A stretch of 64,000 nucleotides of DNA from contig JAAONU010000006.1 in the NCBI GenBank assembly GCA_012932295.1, positions 32,142,882 to 32,206,881 of the forward strand. Reading direction: 5' to 3'. This stretch comes from Cyclina sinensis (taxonomy: Eukaryota; Mollusca; Bivalvia; Venerida; Veneridae). The notes beneath the pieces were generated by a model that saw only the letters and a list, made by a program, of their open reading frames with translations, searched no databases and was not told the origin of the DNA. This document shows, piece by piece, positions 1-12,075 of this stretch; the stretch's first letter is position 1, and each line of letters starts with the position of its first letter. The position numbers were made by a program, and so were the translations under genes.

Positions 1-1925
1 GTTAATACGAGTAGTTAAGTGATTTTATTAGAAAAGATTTAATATCAGTCCAGAATACTTTATAAAACTCAGTGGTCAACCCATCCGAACCTGGACTTTT
101 GGAGTTTTTCATTTCTTTTAAAGCTATAGAACATTCGTATTCAGTTAAGATACCTTCGCGAGATTGTTTTTCATCTTTTTTTAAGGTTTTATGTTCTTCT
201 GGAAAAAAATTAACATCATCTACTAAATCATTCTCTTTTGTATATAATTTTTGATAGAAATTATGAATTTTGTTTATTATTTCTGTCTTATCAGAAATAT
301 TGGAACCATTTTCCTCTAATATATGAATTGCCTTTTCACTTGCACGTTTTTTCTCAAGGTTAGAGAAATATTTGGTATTGCGTTCTGCCCCTTCAATCCA
401 GTCGGCTTTGGCTCTTAATAAAATACCTTTAATGTTTTCATCTAATAGTTTATTTAACTTATGTTTTAAATTTTGTAATTCTTCAATTAAATTATGATTT
501 CCAGGTGATTGACTTATTTCATTTTCCAGGTTAATGATATCGGTTTCAATTACTTTTTGATTTTGAAGGTCTTGCTTTTTCTTTTTTACTGAAAATCTAA
601 TTGATTCATTTCTAATGTTTCCTTTAATAACTTCCCAAAGAATGTCTGGGTTAGCATTTTTGTTAATTTCAGCAGTTTCGTGGATAGTTTTTTTTAATTA
701 TTTCTTGATATTCAGCGTCCAAGATAATACTGTTATTTAATTTGAAAAACCACGGTCCGTTCTTTTGCTTATTAATATCAACTGTTATCTCAACAATTGA
801 ATGGTCCGATCTGTAACTTGGTAAAATTGAGCATCCGGTCAGATTATTTATTATATTTTGAGATACTAGAAAGTAGTCTAGTCTACAAAATACTATAGGG
901 TTTGAGTTAGAATGCCATGTATAGCTTCGTTTGGAAGGGTTTGTTACTCGCCATATGTCATAAAGTTCATTTTTATCCATTATACGGTTTAGTCTTATGG
1001 AATTTTGCTTGTTTGTGTCTGACCGTCCGTTTAGTTTGTCTATAGAAGAATTTAAAACTACATTAAAATCCCCTGCAACTATTGTTGTTTCGCTATTGCT
1101 GTCAGTAATTGTTTCTTCAAGTATTTTAAAAAATTCTGTGTCATCTTTGTTAGGACCATGTACGTTTATTATAGTGTAACTTTCTTCATTTATGTCTAAT
1201 TTTAGAATTTGGATACGACCTTTTATAATTTCTTTATGCTCAGTAACACTGTATGAAAAGCTGTTGTTCAAAAATATTCTTATCCCTTTACTGTTCCTAC
1301 TTTCTCCACTAATAAATACATCATTTTTCCAGTTTTTTTCCCATATATTTAAGTCTTTTTCTTGTATGCAATGTGTTTCCTGCAGAAGACAAATATCATA
1401 TTTTCTCATTCTCAAATATTCAAAAACATTGACTCGTTTCTCTCTGGATGAAATGCCTTTTACGTTTAAAGAGGCTGTACTCCAGATTTGACATAAATTT
1501 TTTTTTCATAAATTATATATTTAGATGTCGTGAGATTGTAACAACATAATATTTTACTTCAAAACTGATTATAAAAGTCAAAATAGAATAAAAAAATATT
1601 TTCGCTCCAGCCTGATTTGAACTTTGGACCCTCATGTTAACAAAATATGTCCGACGCTTTTACTGTCACCACCATCGCCGCATGTGATATTACAGATATT
1701 TACTTTAAATCTTAAACGATATAGTTATACCGTCGCGTTACGGTATAGCACTTTGAAAGGGAAAAAAATCAATTTATAATGTAATTATTTGACTTATTTT
1801 TTGTCAGTAAGTTATTTTTTAAGCATTAGTCATAAATATTACAAGAAATTTATAATACAAGAAAACTTTCTTTTTTTTTGTCATCTGGAGCACAGCCCCT
1901 TTAAAGTGCATATTTTCAGATTCAT
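1..1925 (-). mobile_element. LINE ORF2 (endonuclease + start of reverse transcriptase), L1/Tx1-like, interrupted by a MITE
   Basis: Read leftwards, the minus strand encodes an apurinic-type endonuclease followed by the start of a reverse transcriptase. ORF2 appears to start at an ATG at 1925-1923 (MNLKICT), is broken by an inserted element at about 1471-1899, and resumes as LNVKGISSREKR. Visible endonuclease signatures are the Asn of LNVKG, the Glu of LLQETH, GDFN, and the His of SDHS, followed by GPWFFKLNN. A frameshift in an A-run near 690 leads to the linker frame, which reads KNSKSPGSDGLTTEFYK at the left edge, typical of the start of the L1/Tx1 RT fingers. The RT catalytic YADD region lies outside the window. 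The frameshift and the insertion make this copy inactive. The clade is inferred from motifs only. Confidence 0.85.
1471..1899. mobile_element. MITE inserted in LINE ORF2, ~21-bp terminal inverted repeats, TTTAAA at both ends
   Basis: The ends GAGGCTGTACTCCAGAT and, reverse-complemented from the right, GGGGCTGTGCTCCAGAT match at all but two positions, and both continue into GACA. The element is flanked on each side by TTTAAA (1465-1470 and 1900-1905), which contains TTAA. Deleting the element and one TTTAAA restores an uninterrupted LINE frame (MNLKICT joined to LNVKG), so the boundaries are well supported. A tRNA-like block with a B-box-like AGTTCAAATC lies inside on the minus strand (about 1605-1690). 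No coding capacity is visible. TTAA duplication would suggest piggyBac-type mobilisation, but the terminal bases are not clearly piggyBac-like, so the superfamily is left open. Confidence 0.8.
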
Positions 1926-3800
1926 TGTCTAAATTTTTGATGTCTTGCTATATATATTTTTGTCAGTGATATATTTATTTTTATGTTTCGGTTTTTATAC
2001 ATAGTTTTGATGTAACAAGAGCCCACACAACATACAGAAGAAAAGAGAGGAACAAAAAAAATAACATAGAGTAGCCAAAAGATCTTGGTTTTGAATAAAG
2101 AACTCATGCAAAGAAAAAGACAAGATATGAAGCAGTGAGCGCCGCGTAAAATTTATTCTGAAAGCGGTAATTCGTCCACTCATTAATTAATAGCTAAGAA
2201 AATATAGTTATATTTGAATTATTTAAGATTAAGTTTAACCTCAGTTTCAATATTTAGTTACGTCAAAAATATGTATTTAATGTTTCAAAATTGCAGATTT
2301 TTTTTATGAAATATTACAAAAATTGGGGGAAAAAATGTATGTACCTACACATTTTAATTATTACGTATAGATATCCGTTTTTGTATAGATGATTGCTGCA
2401 TCGCTTAATTATTTGCTAGCAACGGAAAAGGACAGCATTGTTTAATTATAGCTTACTTTTGTCTTAATGCCAAATTTTTAACTTGTTTTATATACATTAA
2501 TGTATAGATAGACTATATTTGAAGAATACAGCAAACATATATAAAATGTTTATCTACATGTATCTTCTCTTAACACGCATATTTGTGATTCATAGAAGTA
2601 GAAAGATATTTAAAAAAAACTAATAGGTTTCCTGTTTATATAACAATAAAAGTGATGCAATGACATGTCAAAAAATTATCTATATAGAACATAACATCAA
2701 TATCCAAAAATAGTGGATAGACTGACGTGTGCAAGTGTGAACATATTTCTGAAATTGTTTCGTATTAATTAAAAGAAAAATCGACTATTGCTCATAATAT
2801 ATTCTAAACAATTTGATACCGTTTCGAGTGTCTAATCAAATATCATTATAAATGTTTATAGTATCCTGTTAGATATAGTTACTGAAAAAATGATAAAAAA
2901 GTAGCATACCTTTTTAAAATAGAACAAACTCAAGTTGTAGTATGACAAGGCTACAGAAAATAGTCTGTTCATTTTAAAATTAAATTATAACCATGGGGTG
3001 TCAAAGAAGCATATATATATATCTATACATATACACACATAATATTATACTCATACCCATACATATACATATATACATACATACACATAGATCTGTTTAG
3101 ATACCGCAATGAGATCAACAATTAAATCTGTTGACTTCTCTGAACAGCCATGCCTTGTGTATAAAAAGGTTAAACCAAAGTCTATTTACTCGAAATATCA
3201 CTGAATGAAGATTTTCATAACACTGTATTAAATCGATATATTGCCATATCGAATACGTTAAGCAAATATTAATGTAAATGACAAATGTTTCATTTTTGTG
3301 AAGAGTAGATAAAACAAGTTTAAAAAATAAAACAGGATAACCATACCTTTTGTGAAATAATTCGGTTTGAAATTTTTTGTTCATGTTACAATTGACATGA
3401 TTCAATGTAATGTCAAAATATTATGTTAATGTTGTATTTCATACAGAAGAGAAGGGGTGTATACATGTTAAAGAATAATGTTTAAAAAAAACATTTTTCA
3501 AAAAAGAAATGTTTATTCTACAGTGAAAAAGAATACTATGCGCTATCAAGAACTCAATTGTTTGGAACACAGCGCATACTTTAAAAGTAAAACCTATTCA
3601 CTTTCTACAACGAGCGCTGTATTTCAAAAAGTTGAGAAAAGTATGCCATTATACTATTATATTACCAGATGTATATTTAAAGAAAATCGTTGTTAATCCT
3701 ACAATTAAATGGGTACAATACAATTGTCACAGTCACTGGTTTTCGTTTAATCGATTCTACAGTTACCAAATGTGTTTATGACACAAAAATACCATAGACT
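1926..3800. other. No gene recognised; AT-rich spacer with microsatellite
   Basis: Between the LINE ORF2 start and the ORF1-like frame lie about 1.9 kb of stop-rich, AT-rich sequence. At about 3008-3092 there is an imperfect TA/CA/CATA microsatellite. Inter-ORF spacers in LINEs are normally much shorter, so either other insertions lie here or the two LINE pieces are separate copies. I found no inverted repeats that settle this. Confidence 0.5.
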
Positions 3801-4810
3801 TTACTCGACCTTGTTTTCTGTGTTATTATGTTTACTTGTGACTATTTTGGGCCACGGTAGATTCATCCATTGTTCATATTCATTGAATTGTACAACATGT
3901 ACGTTTCCGGCTTTATTTTCATAGCAAATTTTCCCGTTTATGAACCATGCAGCATTCACTTCATCCGGCATCTTTTTTTTAACACAATTTAGTACAAGAA
4001 AGTTCATGCTTGTCAGATCTTCTGTTATGTACAGCTTGCTACCTTTGAAGTGCTTCACGTTTTTTAGTATACAGTCTTTCACCATTCTGGATTTGAATTT
4101 CACAATCACTTGTCTTGAACCTTTTTTATCCTTCCCAAGTTTTCCTAACCTATGTGCAACATCAACGTCATGATCTGTAATTTCCAATCCTGGAAGGTAT
4201 TTGTGTAATTCTTTCACCACTTCCTTTCTTGTTGCGTAGGCATCTTCACCAATGTCTTTTCCTTCTTTGCTTTTTGTTATGGTTTCGGTTAAGCTGTTTA
4301 TTCGAATATTATTAGATCTGCTGTATTGCTCATGATCATTTATAGCTTTGCACATCTGCATTTTGTTTTTCTCTATTTCTTGTCTTAGTGCATCATTCTC
4401 TGTGTTCTGCATCTGAATTGTTTCATTCAATTTTTTCACTTCAGTCTTTAATTTATCGTTCTCTTCATTTTTGTCGAATATTGCACTTTCTAGGACTTCT
4501 ATTTTCTTTTCGACTGATTTTGTAAGCTCGTTTTTCATATGTTGAATGATTTCTTTAATCATTTCCTTCAATTTGCCATCATCTTTCGTCATGACGTTAG
4601 ATAGTTTCAAGTTTATCTGCTTGAGTTCTTTTTGAATAATAGATAGGTTTGTCTCTTCATTATTATCTTTCTTTTTACTATTTTTCTTCTTAGGTGGGGT
4701 GTTCACGCTTGAGTCTAGTTCACTGGCGCTACTTAACTCGCTTCTAGTGCGTTTTGACTGTTGGTTTTTTTCTGCAATTTTTACTGTTGCTATCTGTAGT
4801 TTTTATATAG
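3801..4810 (-). mobile_element. LINE ORF1-like protein (coiled coil + RRM-like region)
   Basis: The frame is open from just after a stop near 4812 down to 3801. It encodes a basic, Lys/Ser-rich N-terminus (TPPKKKNSKKKD), a long heptad-rich coiled coil (LKTEVKKLNETIQ and neighbours), the YSRSNNIRINSL segment that opens the RRM-like part of many LINE ORF1 proteins, VDVAHRLGK, and RQVIVKFKSRMVKD. This matches the general L1/Tx1-type ORF1 nucleic-acid chaperone plan. No ATG is present at the N-terminal end of the open frame, so the start is uncertain. It precedes the ORF2 at 1925 on the same strand and may be its partner. Confidence 0.7.
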
Positions 4811-5029
4811 TTTAACGTGACTCGTCCTACTTTTTGTCTTCTTTGCATGAAAAACACGCTTTTTTATCAGTGACTAGTCAATATAAATTATATAAAATGG
4901 CTGCGCCCATAAGCTTCATAAATGTAGTCAAAATATTTACATGTCTTCTTTTCTCAGATGCTCGACTCTGTTTCAACTATTCTAAAACAGAAAATCACTA
5001 ACCGTTCTTTTAAGTCCTAAATCCGCATA

Positions 5030-7750
5030 ATATGAATTTCCATAGACGTTTTAAACTGTTTCTTTTTAAAATTTTTTTAGAGCTAAACCAAAATCACACT
5101 ACTCTAATAACGGTACATCTCCTCACTGGATTTTACCTAGAAATTTTTTCCTTAGGTCAGAGTATTTAGTACAACACAAAATAAAATGATATTCAGATTC
5201 GACCAGTTTTGTTGACATGGTTTACAAAGTCGACTATTTCTTTGTATATTATGATATCTGCCTGTTCGAATTTCTAAACTGTGTGAGCTTAATCGTAAAG
5301 AACTAAAAAGTTTTCTTAGATCGCTATTATTAATTTTGGTAATATATTCCTCAAAATGAAAATTTGTCTTTTATTTACAGTAGCTATCTAGTTTTAGCAT
5401 GGCATTTATTGTTGTGCTCCATTCTTGAAAAAATTGATCACATAATCTAGTTTTAAAAGTTGGAAAATAGTTTTGATTCCTGTCAGAGTGTGACCGTATA
5501 TTGGTAAAACCAAGCCAATCTATTAACGAATTTATTTGATTAGCCCAACATGTATCGTTAATGTTTGAACACTGATCTAAGTAGATATAATGTACAGCTG
5601 AGTCGGGATTCTTCATGATCTTAATCCAAAATTTTATAGCTCTAACTTTGCAAAGAACAGATAAAGGTATTCTCCCTAATTCACCAAATACCGCGTAATT
5701 CGGAGTTTGGCTCTTAACACCCAAAATATATTTTGCAAAATTTAGCATGTAAGTTGTCAATATTTTTGATATTGTATACACCCCAAATCTCTGCTCCATA
5801 GAGTAAAATTGGTAATACCATAGAGTCAAAGAGAGACATTTTTTGTTTTAACATCCATGTCTACTCGATCGAATGAAGACAACAAATTATAATAGGCTCT
5901 TAGTGCTTGTTCATGAATAGTTTTAATAGCAACATTTAATGTTCCTGTATCAGTTAATTTCATACCTAAATACACAAAGGAATCTACTATTTCAATTATT
6001 TCACCATTTATAAAAAAAATAACGTTGTGACTACACTTCCTTTTCTCGAATATACAGACGTTGGTCTTATTAATATTTATTTCTAGTCCCCATTTCGTAG
6101 AATAATGCCATAAGCTATCAATCTGAGCTTGTAGGCTATTTGGATTTGTTATAAATAAAACAATATCATCGGCGAACAAAATAAGGTATTTTAAAAGCAA
6201 CTCTAGGTCCTTCTCTGTAAAAGCATTAAAATCAAGGTTATTAACTATGTCATTAACAAATAAGATAAACAAATTGGTGATAACGGTTCACCTTGCTTAA
6301 GACCAATAGCAACCTGAAAAAACTCTGATGTTTCCATACTGTTAGAAATTCGGACACATGACTGAACATTTTCATAAATAGATTTAATCATTCTGATCAT
6401 TTTACAACTTACACCTGACATAATAAGTTTCTCCCACAATGCTTCTCTGTTTACAGTATCGAAAGCTCTTTTGTAGTCAACAAATATACACCAAAGTCTT
6501 GAATTGTTAGCTAAAACTTGTGTATGATAGCTTGGAGTAAGAATATTGCGTCTGAAGTAGAATGTCCATCTCGAAAACTAAACTGAGAATCATTGAACAC
6601 ATGCTCACTTTCACAACATTTGTTTATGCTGTTTCTTAAAATTAAAGAGAAATAATTTGCTAGTATATTAACAAGAGTAATACCTCTGTAATCTGAGCGA
6701 TCGTTTACGTCGCCCTTTTTATAGATTGGTACAATGACCCCTTTAGTCCACGCCTCCGGGTACACGCCGCAATCAAATATATAATTAAACATGGTACATA
6801 AATATTGGGATATAAAATCTTTTGCATCAATAAAAAAATCTGCCACATTATTTTAATAGTCACTACTTTTGTTTCTTTTTAAGGAGGATATTGTTTTATG
6901 GACTCTTCAGTTCTGATGGAACAGTCCGGCTGATCAATATTAACTGCATTGTCACGTGAACTTTGAAAATCTGAATAAGTTTTTGAATTACTATCAATAT
7001 TGTTCGAAATATTTGAAAAATAATTCGCAAAATCATCAGTTTTCAAATCTGACGACATATTTTTAGTCTTTCTACACTTATTAATGTATTTCCATAATTC
7101 TCTAGGCAAGTGCTTACTTAATTTTTATAATTTATGTTTTTCTTTAAAGAAAAAGGCATTCTTAGCTTTTTTCTTGGCTTTAGCAAAGCTACCTCTAGAT
7201 TGCAAGAAAATAAACCGATTTTCTTCCGAGGTATTTAACGTCATTTTACGTTATGCATCAAAAAATGCATTTTTGGCATCTCTGCATTTGTTATTGAACC
7301 ATGAAGTTTTTATTTTATGTTTAAGTTTACTATTATTGGTAACTATTCGCCCAAAACATTTAGACGACACTTCACGTACAATTTTTGAAAAACTATTTAC
7401 ACATTCATTAATGTCATTTTCGCCAGACCCAAGCATAAACATTAAATCATCAAAAAAGATAGTTTTACAATTTAGCTTTTAAAAAATCGTCCTTATACGA
7501 TGTATTCCAAACAATTTTGTTTGACTGATTTGGCTGGGAAGGAGTGTTTTTGTCAACATAAGACATAAAAAACTAACGGGACAATGGTCAGAAAATTCCG
7601 ACAAAAATCTTTTTAAAGTGTAAAACCTTTAAAATCTGTTATTAAATAGTCGACCATGCTTTCTAAAGGTCTGTTCCTATTAAGCCCATGAAAAGTACAT
7701 TTTCCTTCACTAAGCCGACCGTTAACAATAAAAAGGTCACACTCTTTACA
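5030..7750 (-). mobile_element. LINE B, 3' part: endonuclease C-terminus, reverse transcriptase and C-terminal domain, decayed
   Basis: From right to left the minus strand encodes the end of an endonuclease (CDLFIVNGRLSEGK, then SMVDYLITDFKGF, 7620-7750). A linker follows with KTSWFNNKCRDAKNAFF (about 7260), then reverse-transcriptase blocks: WTKGVIVPIYKKGD and DYRGITLVN (about 6700), SQFSFRDGHSTSDAI (about 6560), IGLKQGEPLSPI (about 6280) and the catalytic FADDIVLFI (about 6170). A C-terminal region carries LDSYCK, RLSSHSLEIRTGRYHNI and paired cysteines (5090-5400). At least four frameshifts or stops separate these blocks, so the copy is dead. The frame continues on the far side of a nested insertion at 15956. 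The clade is not assigned; the motifs differ from the L1/Tx1-like copy at 1-1925. Confidence 0.85.
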
Positions 7751-7881
7751 TAAAGATGAGCGTATTTGTTTTGCAATCTCTGGAGTCGCGTTTAGGCATC
7801 CGCGTGACATTCTGGGCATGCGCGGTAGTGTCGCACTAGGAAGTGTAAACTAACAGCGAGAAAAGCGTCCATAATTACAAA

Positions 7882-9065
7882 ATGGACGCCGTACTCGTAC
7901 CGTTTTTACAGTGTTTAGATCAATCATCAGATGAGAGTGATTCTGACGATCTTCCTGTATTAATAGCGGCAGCATTGAGGAAAAATGGGCACCAATGATT
8001 CTTTTATTTATGGCAGCAGCTTTTTTATAAAAGATTTGGGTTGATCTGTGTGTTCCGTATTATAATTTTAAAGTTATGCTAGTTGGTTTGGGTTTTATTG
8101 CCTGTTTTAACATATTTCAGTCATTTACCGGCAGGAATTTAACTAGCGAGTGTCCCAGGATTCTGAACCAATAGTTACCCTGCTTCCTGCAAATAACTGC
8201 CTACCTCTGAGTCTCCAGTTGTATCCTTTGAAACAGCCATGGTATAAGAATGTTATTTAACCCATTGGCACCCTAAATAGCTAAAATGGACTTGACCATG
8301 GTTAAATCAGGACGGAACCAGTAAACATTTGTACAGAATATTATTTAATATTTACTAACTGAATAGCCAACAGTGCAGACCATGAACAGACGGCATGGAT
8401 GTGCCAACACTGGAAGCATGGGCACTGAGCAGCATAAAGTTGCCCCCAGCAGGCTAAGGGTTAATCTTCACAGGAAAGCATTTGCCATACCTTAGGCTTT
8501 GAACTCACAACCCAATGGTCTGTAGATGTAATGTTCTTCCTAGATATCTACTGAGCAAATTGGTGGGCTAAGAAGTTATGTTAGAAACATGATAACAGAT
8601 ACCATAACTACTTACATTTTCTTGTGTTAAATTGCAGATAAAATTATTATCTTTCCTTGTTTAAATATTTTCTGTTCAAATAGTTCAGGAGATGCTGCAT
8701 ATCCTCTGGCACACAATCTTTTGACCCCTTTTAAAAATACAGGAAATATGACGCCTGCACAGAGATTCTATAATACCAAAGTTTCAAGTGTAAGACAAAC
8801 AGTTGAGAGAGCTATTGTGCATCTAAAGGGTAGATTCCGGAGACCCAGGGACATTTATTGCAGATCTATTAAAAACTCATGTTACTTAATCACATCAGCT
8901 TACAATTTGTGCATTGTTAACGATGACAATGTTGAGGATTATATACACCTTGACAATGCACAACAGGATCAGGTCAGTTGCTATGGCTTTCTTTTTCAAA
9001 AAAAATGCCAGTGGTGTGATTAGAAGAAACAGACTGGTGCATGATTTGAGCAGATACATGAGATA
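7882..9065 (+). pseudogene. Harbinger transposase (DDE_Tnp_4 type), internally deleted
   Basis: A short acidic first segment starts at the ATG at 7882 (MDAVLVPFLQCLDQSSDESD) and stops at about 7998. After a candidate acceptor (tagttcag at 8681-8688) an exon at 8689-9065 encodes the last part of a PIF/Harbinger transposase: GDAAYPLAHNLLTPFKN (second catalytic Asp region), FYNTKVSSVRQTVERAIVHL (catalytic Glu in VER) and KGRFRRPRDI. The C-terminus, NASGVIRRNRLVHDL, is reached only by shifting one base in an A-run near 9000. The helix-turn-helix and first catalytic Asp, normally 150-200 residues upstream, are not found at 8000-8688. The gene is therefore probably inactive, and the element would have relied on transposase supplied in trans. 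Confidence 0.78.
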
Positions 9066-9139
9066 AAGTGTACACATGCACAAAACACTACAATCGTCAC
9101 TTGCTGGTGTACGCAATTGAATTTCCATTAGGAATATTC

Positions 9140-9397
9140 TTATGCTTCTGTAACATATGTTGTACCCCTGAAATGTAGTGAATCATGTACATATAACTGA
9201 GTTCTGGATATTTTTAAAGCCTCTCTATTCCGTGTCGGTTTTATTGCTTTGTGGTAAACTTTCTGGAACTTCACAATTCTAATAGCGTCTCGAGACTTAT
9301 TGGTGAAATATGTATATTTGTTTTTCACCATATCATTCCTGAGAAGGACCAGTAATAGAGTACTATTACCCATCCTCTGCAAATAACTTTACAAAAT
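9140..9397 (-). CDS. Possible terminal exon of the minus-strand gene inside the Harbinger element
   Basis: On the minus strand an acceptor-like sequence (ttatttgcag, ending near 9383) is followed by an 80-codon open frame. It is basic (KNKYTYFTNKSRDAIRIVKF, then KAIKPTRNREALK) and ends in a stop at 9140. It lies in the same orientation as, and downstream of, the F-box-like frame at 11165-11837, so it could be the last exon of that gene. I could not identify the matching donor, and the sequence is not recognised. It could also be a chance frame. Confidence 0.25.
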
Positions 9398-11164
9398 TTG
9401 TAAGTTCCAAGGGGGATACACCAGAAAATATAGGTACTAAAGTTATGAACCTTGTCACAAGTGATGTGGGTGATGGTGAGAAACAATTAACTCTGTAAAG
9501 CCCCAAACAATGGAGGCAAATATTATGCCACGCACATTTTCACTTTATAATGAACACATGATCCAAGTTTCAAGGCAATCGGGCTAGGAATGTGGAAGTA
9601 GTTTGCAACACAAGGATGTATGTTCTATGTGGACAGACCGACAAACCAATCGAGACTCAAAAAAACCCCTCTCAAACTTAGTTTGCGGGGGTATAAAAAC
9701 AGTGGCATGCAAACGCATTCACCGGGGTAAGTAGGACAGCTCTGCATATACTTCGATTAGTCGAGCTAAAACTTGTAGACTCTAGAGACAGTACTGTTAA
9801 TCTATTTTGACCCTGGGACCCGTTTTTGACCCAACTTGGCCAGGCTCATTTTCAAACTTTACCTAGAAAACATTTACATGAAATGTTTGACATGGGCTAA
9901 AATGATGTAAAAGAATACCTAGAAAACATTTAGATGCAATTTTTGACAAGGGCTAGAAAGATGTCCAATTCTTTTTCCATTTATCATTTGACCCTATGAC
10001 CTAGTTTAATTATCAATTCTGACCTATATTCAAACTTGACAAGGCATCTCAGACCTAATTTAATGAAGACTGAAGCAAACTGTTGCCACGAGAGCAATGA
10101 TGTGGGGTTGGAATTTTATGGACCGTGACTGAAGAACTGAGGAATCCCAGATAAAATCGGTCATTAACTTTTTCATAATTTAAACATTTTGAAAATTTGT
10201 CATTAGTTGTAACAGTTGCTGCAAAACTTAACAAAGTCTAATAACACTTAAGTCCTTTATTTTAACAAATTAACATGAAACAAGTATCATAAACAAATTA
10301 ATACAATGTTTATAAGAGCAGTACTCTCATGAAATAATGATGTGACTAGATAATCAAATAGCTTAAAGTATAGTCCTGATCAGACTTTGCAGTCACAGAG
10401 CCCAAAGTTGTTTTCTCATGGCATGGCTCATTTGTATTTTTATTCACATACCTAAATTAATCAACAGCAATTTTTAAACTCAACGAGTAAACAATAAAAT
10501 GAAGGGCGAAACTGTCCATATTATCCCTGTTTTCAAGATTTGTCACAATGAATGGTGACTTGGACCAAGAACATTATGTTCATCAGCCTGAGCTAGAATA
10601 TCCCTTATCAATATATAACAATAAAGATGATTTCACAATGAAACTTCCATTAAATGCAACCTAATGGTCTGGAAAAACCAGCAAAAACGTTTTTACTGTC
10701 ATAATTAATTTTACCGCTGAACAAAACTGGCAGAACAAGAAGTTATCGTCAATAACTATATTCACAGTCTTGAGTTAGTAACTTCAACATTTTTAAGTCC
10801 TTGGTCAGATACTTTGTAGGGATTGTATGGACAAGTGCTTACACCAACAACAGAATTTAAAAACATTTTGGTAAAAACTATGAGCCTATCTATCTGATAG
10901 AATGACAAAGAGACTTAAATTACATATACCCACTATCCATACTGGGGCATTAAACAAAGCTACAGTATCTGTTTCTTAGATACATCTAGCAGTGTGAAAG
11001 TAAAAGTCTAAAAGTAAACTTGTATTCTAACAATCTAAAAGCAAATGTATGAAACTAAAGAAAACTTAATAATTTTAGTTATGTTGCTCAGTCGATATGA
11101 AGCCTATACAATCATCTACATGTACTGTAGACTACATATTGATCAGTGTAGACCAAAATGTAGA
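9398..11164. other. Noncoding interior of the Harbinger element with mollusc-style dispersed repeats
   Basis: No convincing coding sequence. About 9515-9700 carries a dispersed-repeat type with a 'gacagaccgacaaacc' stretch and ends in GGGGGTATAAAA. About 9815-10020 has two direct copies of a 'ccTAGAAAACATTTA(C/G)ATG' unit with 'gaccctgggaccc'-like phrases. These look like secondary insertions or old repeats inside the transposon. Confidence 0.45.
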
Positions 11165-11837
11165 TTATAACAATGTAGACCATAGTATTTTTTCTTCAAA
11201 AACACTGGATTTCTTCTGTAAAGTTTTGCAATTATGCCAACAGCAAAAAGGCATGATGTATCCACTACGTTCATATGTCAACATTCTTTTGGGAATTCTA
11301 TCCAGGACCTTGTGGCCAAAACATATGTAACTAAAGTAGTTGTCCAGAAGTTCAACCCAATCAACCAGAATTGAATCCCCATTTTCATCTTTACTTTGTG
11401 GATGGAAAGATAAATATTTTAGTTTTGCACATAACTGAAAAATCAGTTGTACAACCCTTTGCATAAGGACAGCATCAATATCTAAAATTTTGACATAAAG
11501 CTTGACAGCATCTATCAGAGTTATTATCTGTTCCTTTGACAGATTCACACCATTAATGACAAATGAGTTGAGCATTTGGAAATTACCACCTTTAATCAGA
11601 GAACAGATTTCTTCGACACAGCTAAATTTACGAAGTGGCACATTAGCACAAAAAATCTTAATTTCTTCAATATTGTGCAATGATTTCAAAAAAGCACTAG
11701 AAACATCTCACAAGTTTGGTGTAATGTGAGCTCTCCAAGTTCTGTTAATGCTGCATAGGGACGTCTTGTCTTGAGACGATAAGTAATCAAGTATTTTGCA
11801 CCTTATATCATATGGAATATTGTACAATGATGCCCGT
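11165..11837 (-). pseudogene. F-box-domain protein exon (possible LRR-type tail) carried inside the Harbinger element
   Basis: After an acceptor (attgctttcag, exon from 11837) the minus strand reads SLYNIPYDIRCKILDYLSS followed by QDKTSLCSINRTWRAHI. The hydrophobic, Pro, Ile-Leu, Asp, Cys and Trp positions fit an F-box, the SKP1-binding motif of SCF ubiquitin ligases. An in-frame TGA stands at 11710-11708 (after ITPNL). The frame then stays open for 181 codons to 11165, with leucine-rich stretches such as LRKFSCVEEICSLIKGG and LNSFVINGVNLSKEQIITL that resemble degenerate LRRs. No ATG is seen in this exon, so upstream exons are expected but were not found. The TGA implies decay, a sequencing error or a shorter product. 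No role in Harbinger transposition is known to me. Confidence 0.5.
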
Positions 11838-12075
11838 CTGAAAGCAATAAAAAATTTAGTACATGTTCAAAATATATATATATGTATGTAAATATAGGTA
11901 TTCAATACAATTTGCCAAATCTGAGCCAAATGCCTCTTATCATTCAAAATTTGTTAAAGACCAAAATTACTCACAAATTGTTATGTAATATTACAATCAA
12001 TTCCAAAACAATTTAGTACAAATGTTGCCAATATAGCTCGGAACCTAGCCAGACACCAGACCACTTAAAAAAGTT

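Noticed and set aside
1926..3800. Assignment of the ORF1-like frame and the ORF2 at 1925 to one LINE copy as a certainty
   Set aside because: The 1.9-kb gap is too long for a normal inter-ORF spacer and I could not find the insertion that would explain it. Left as possible.
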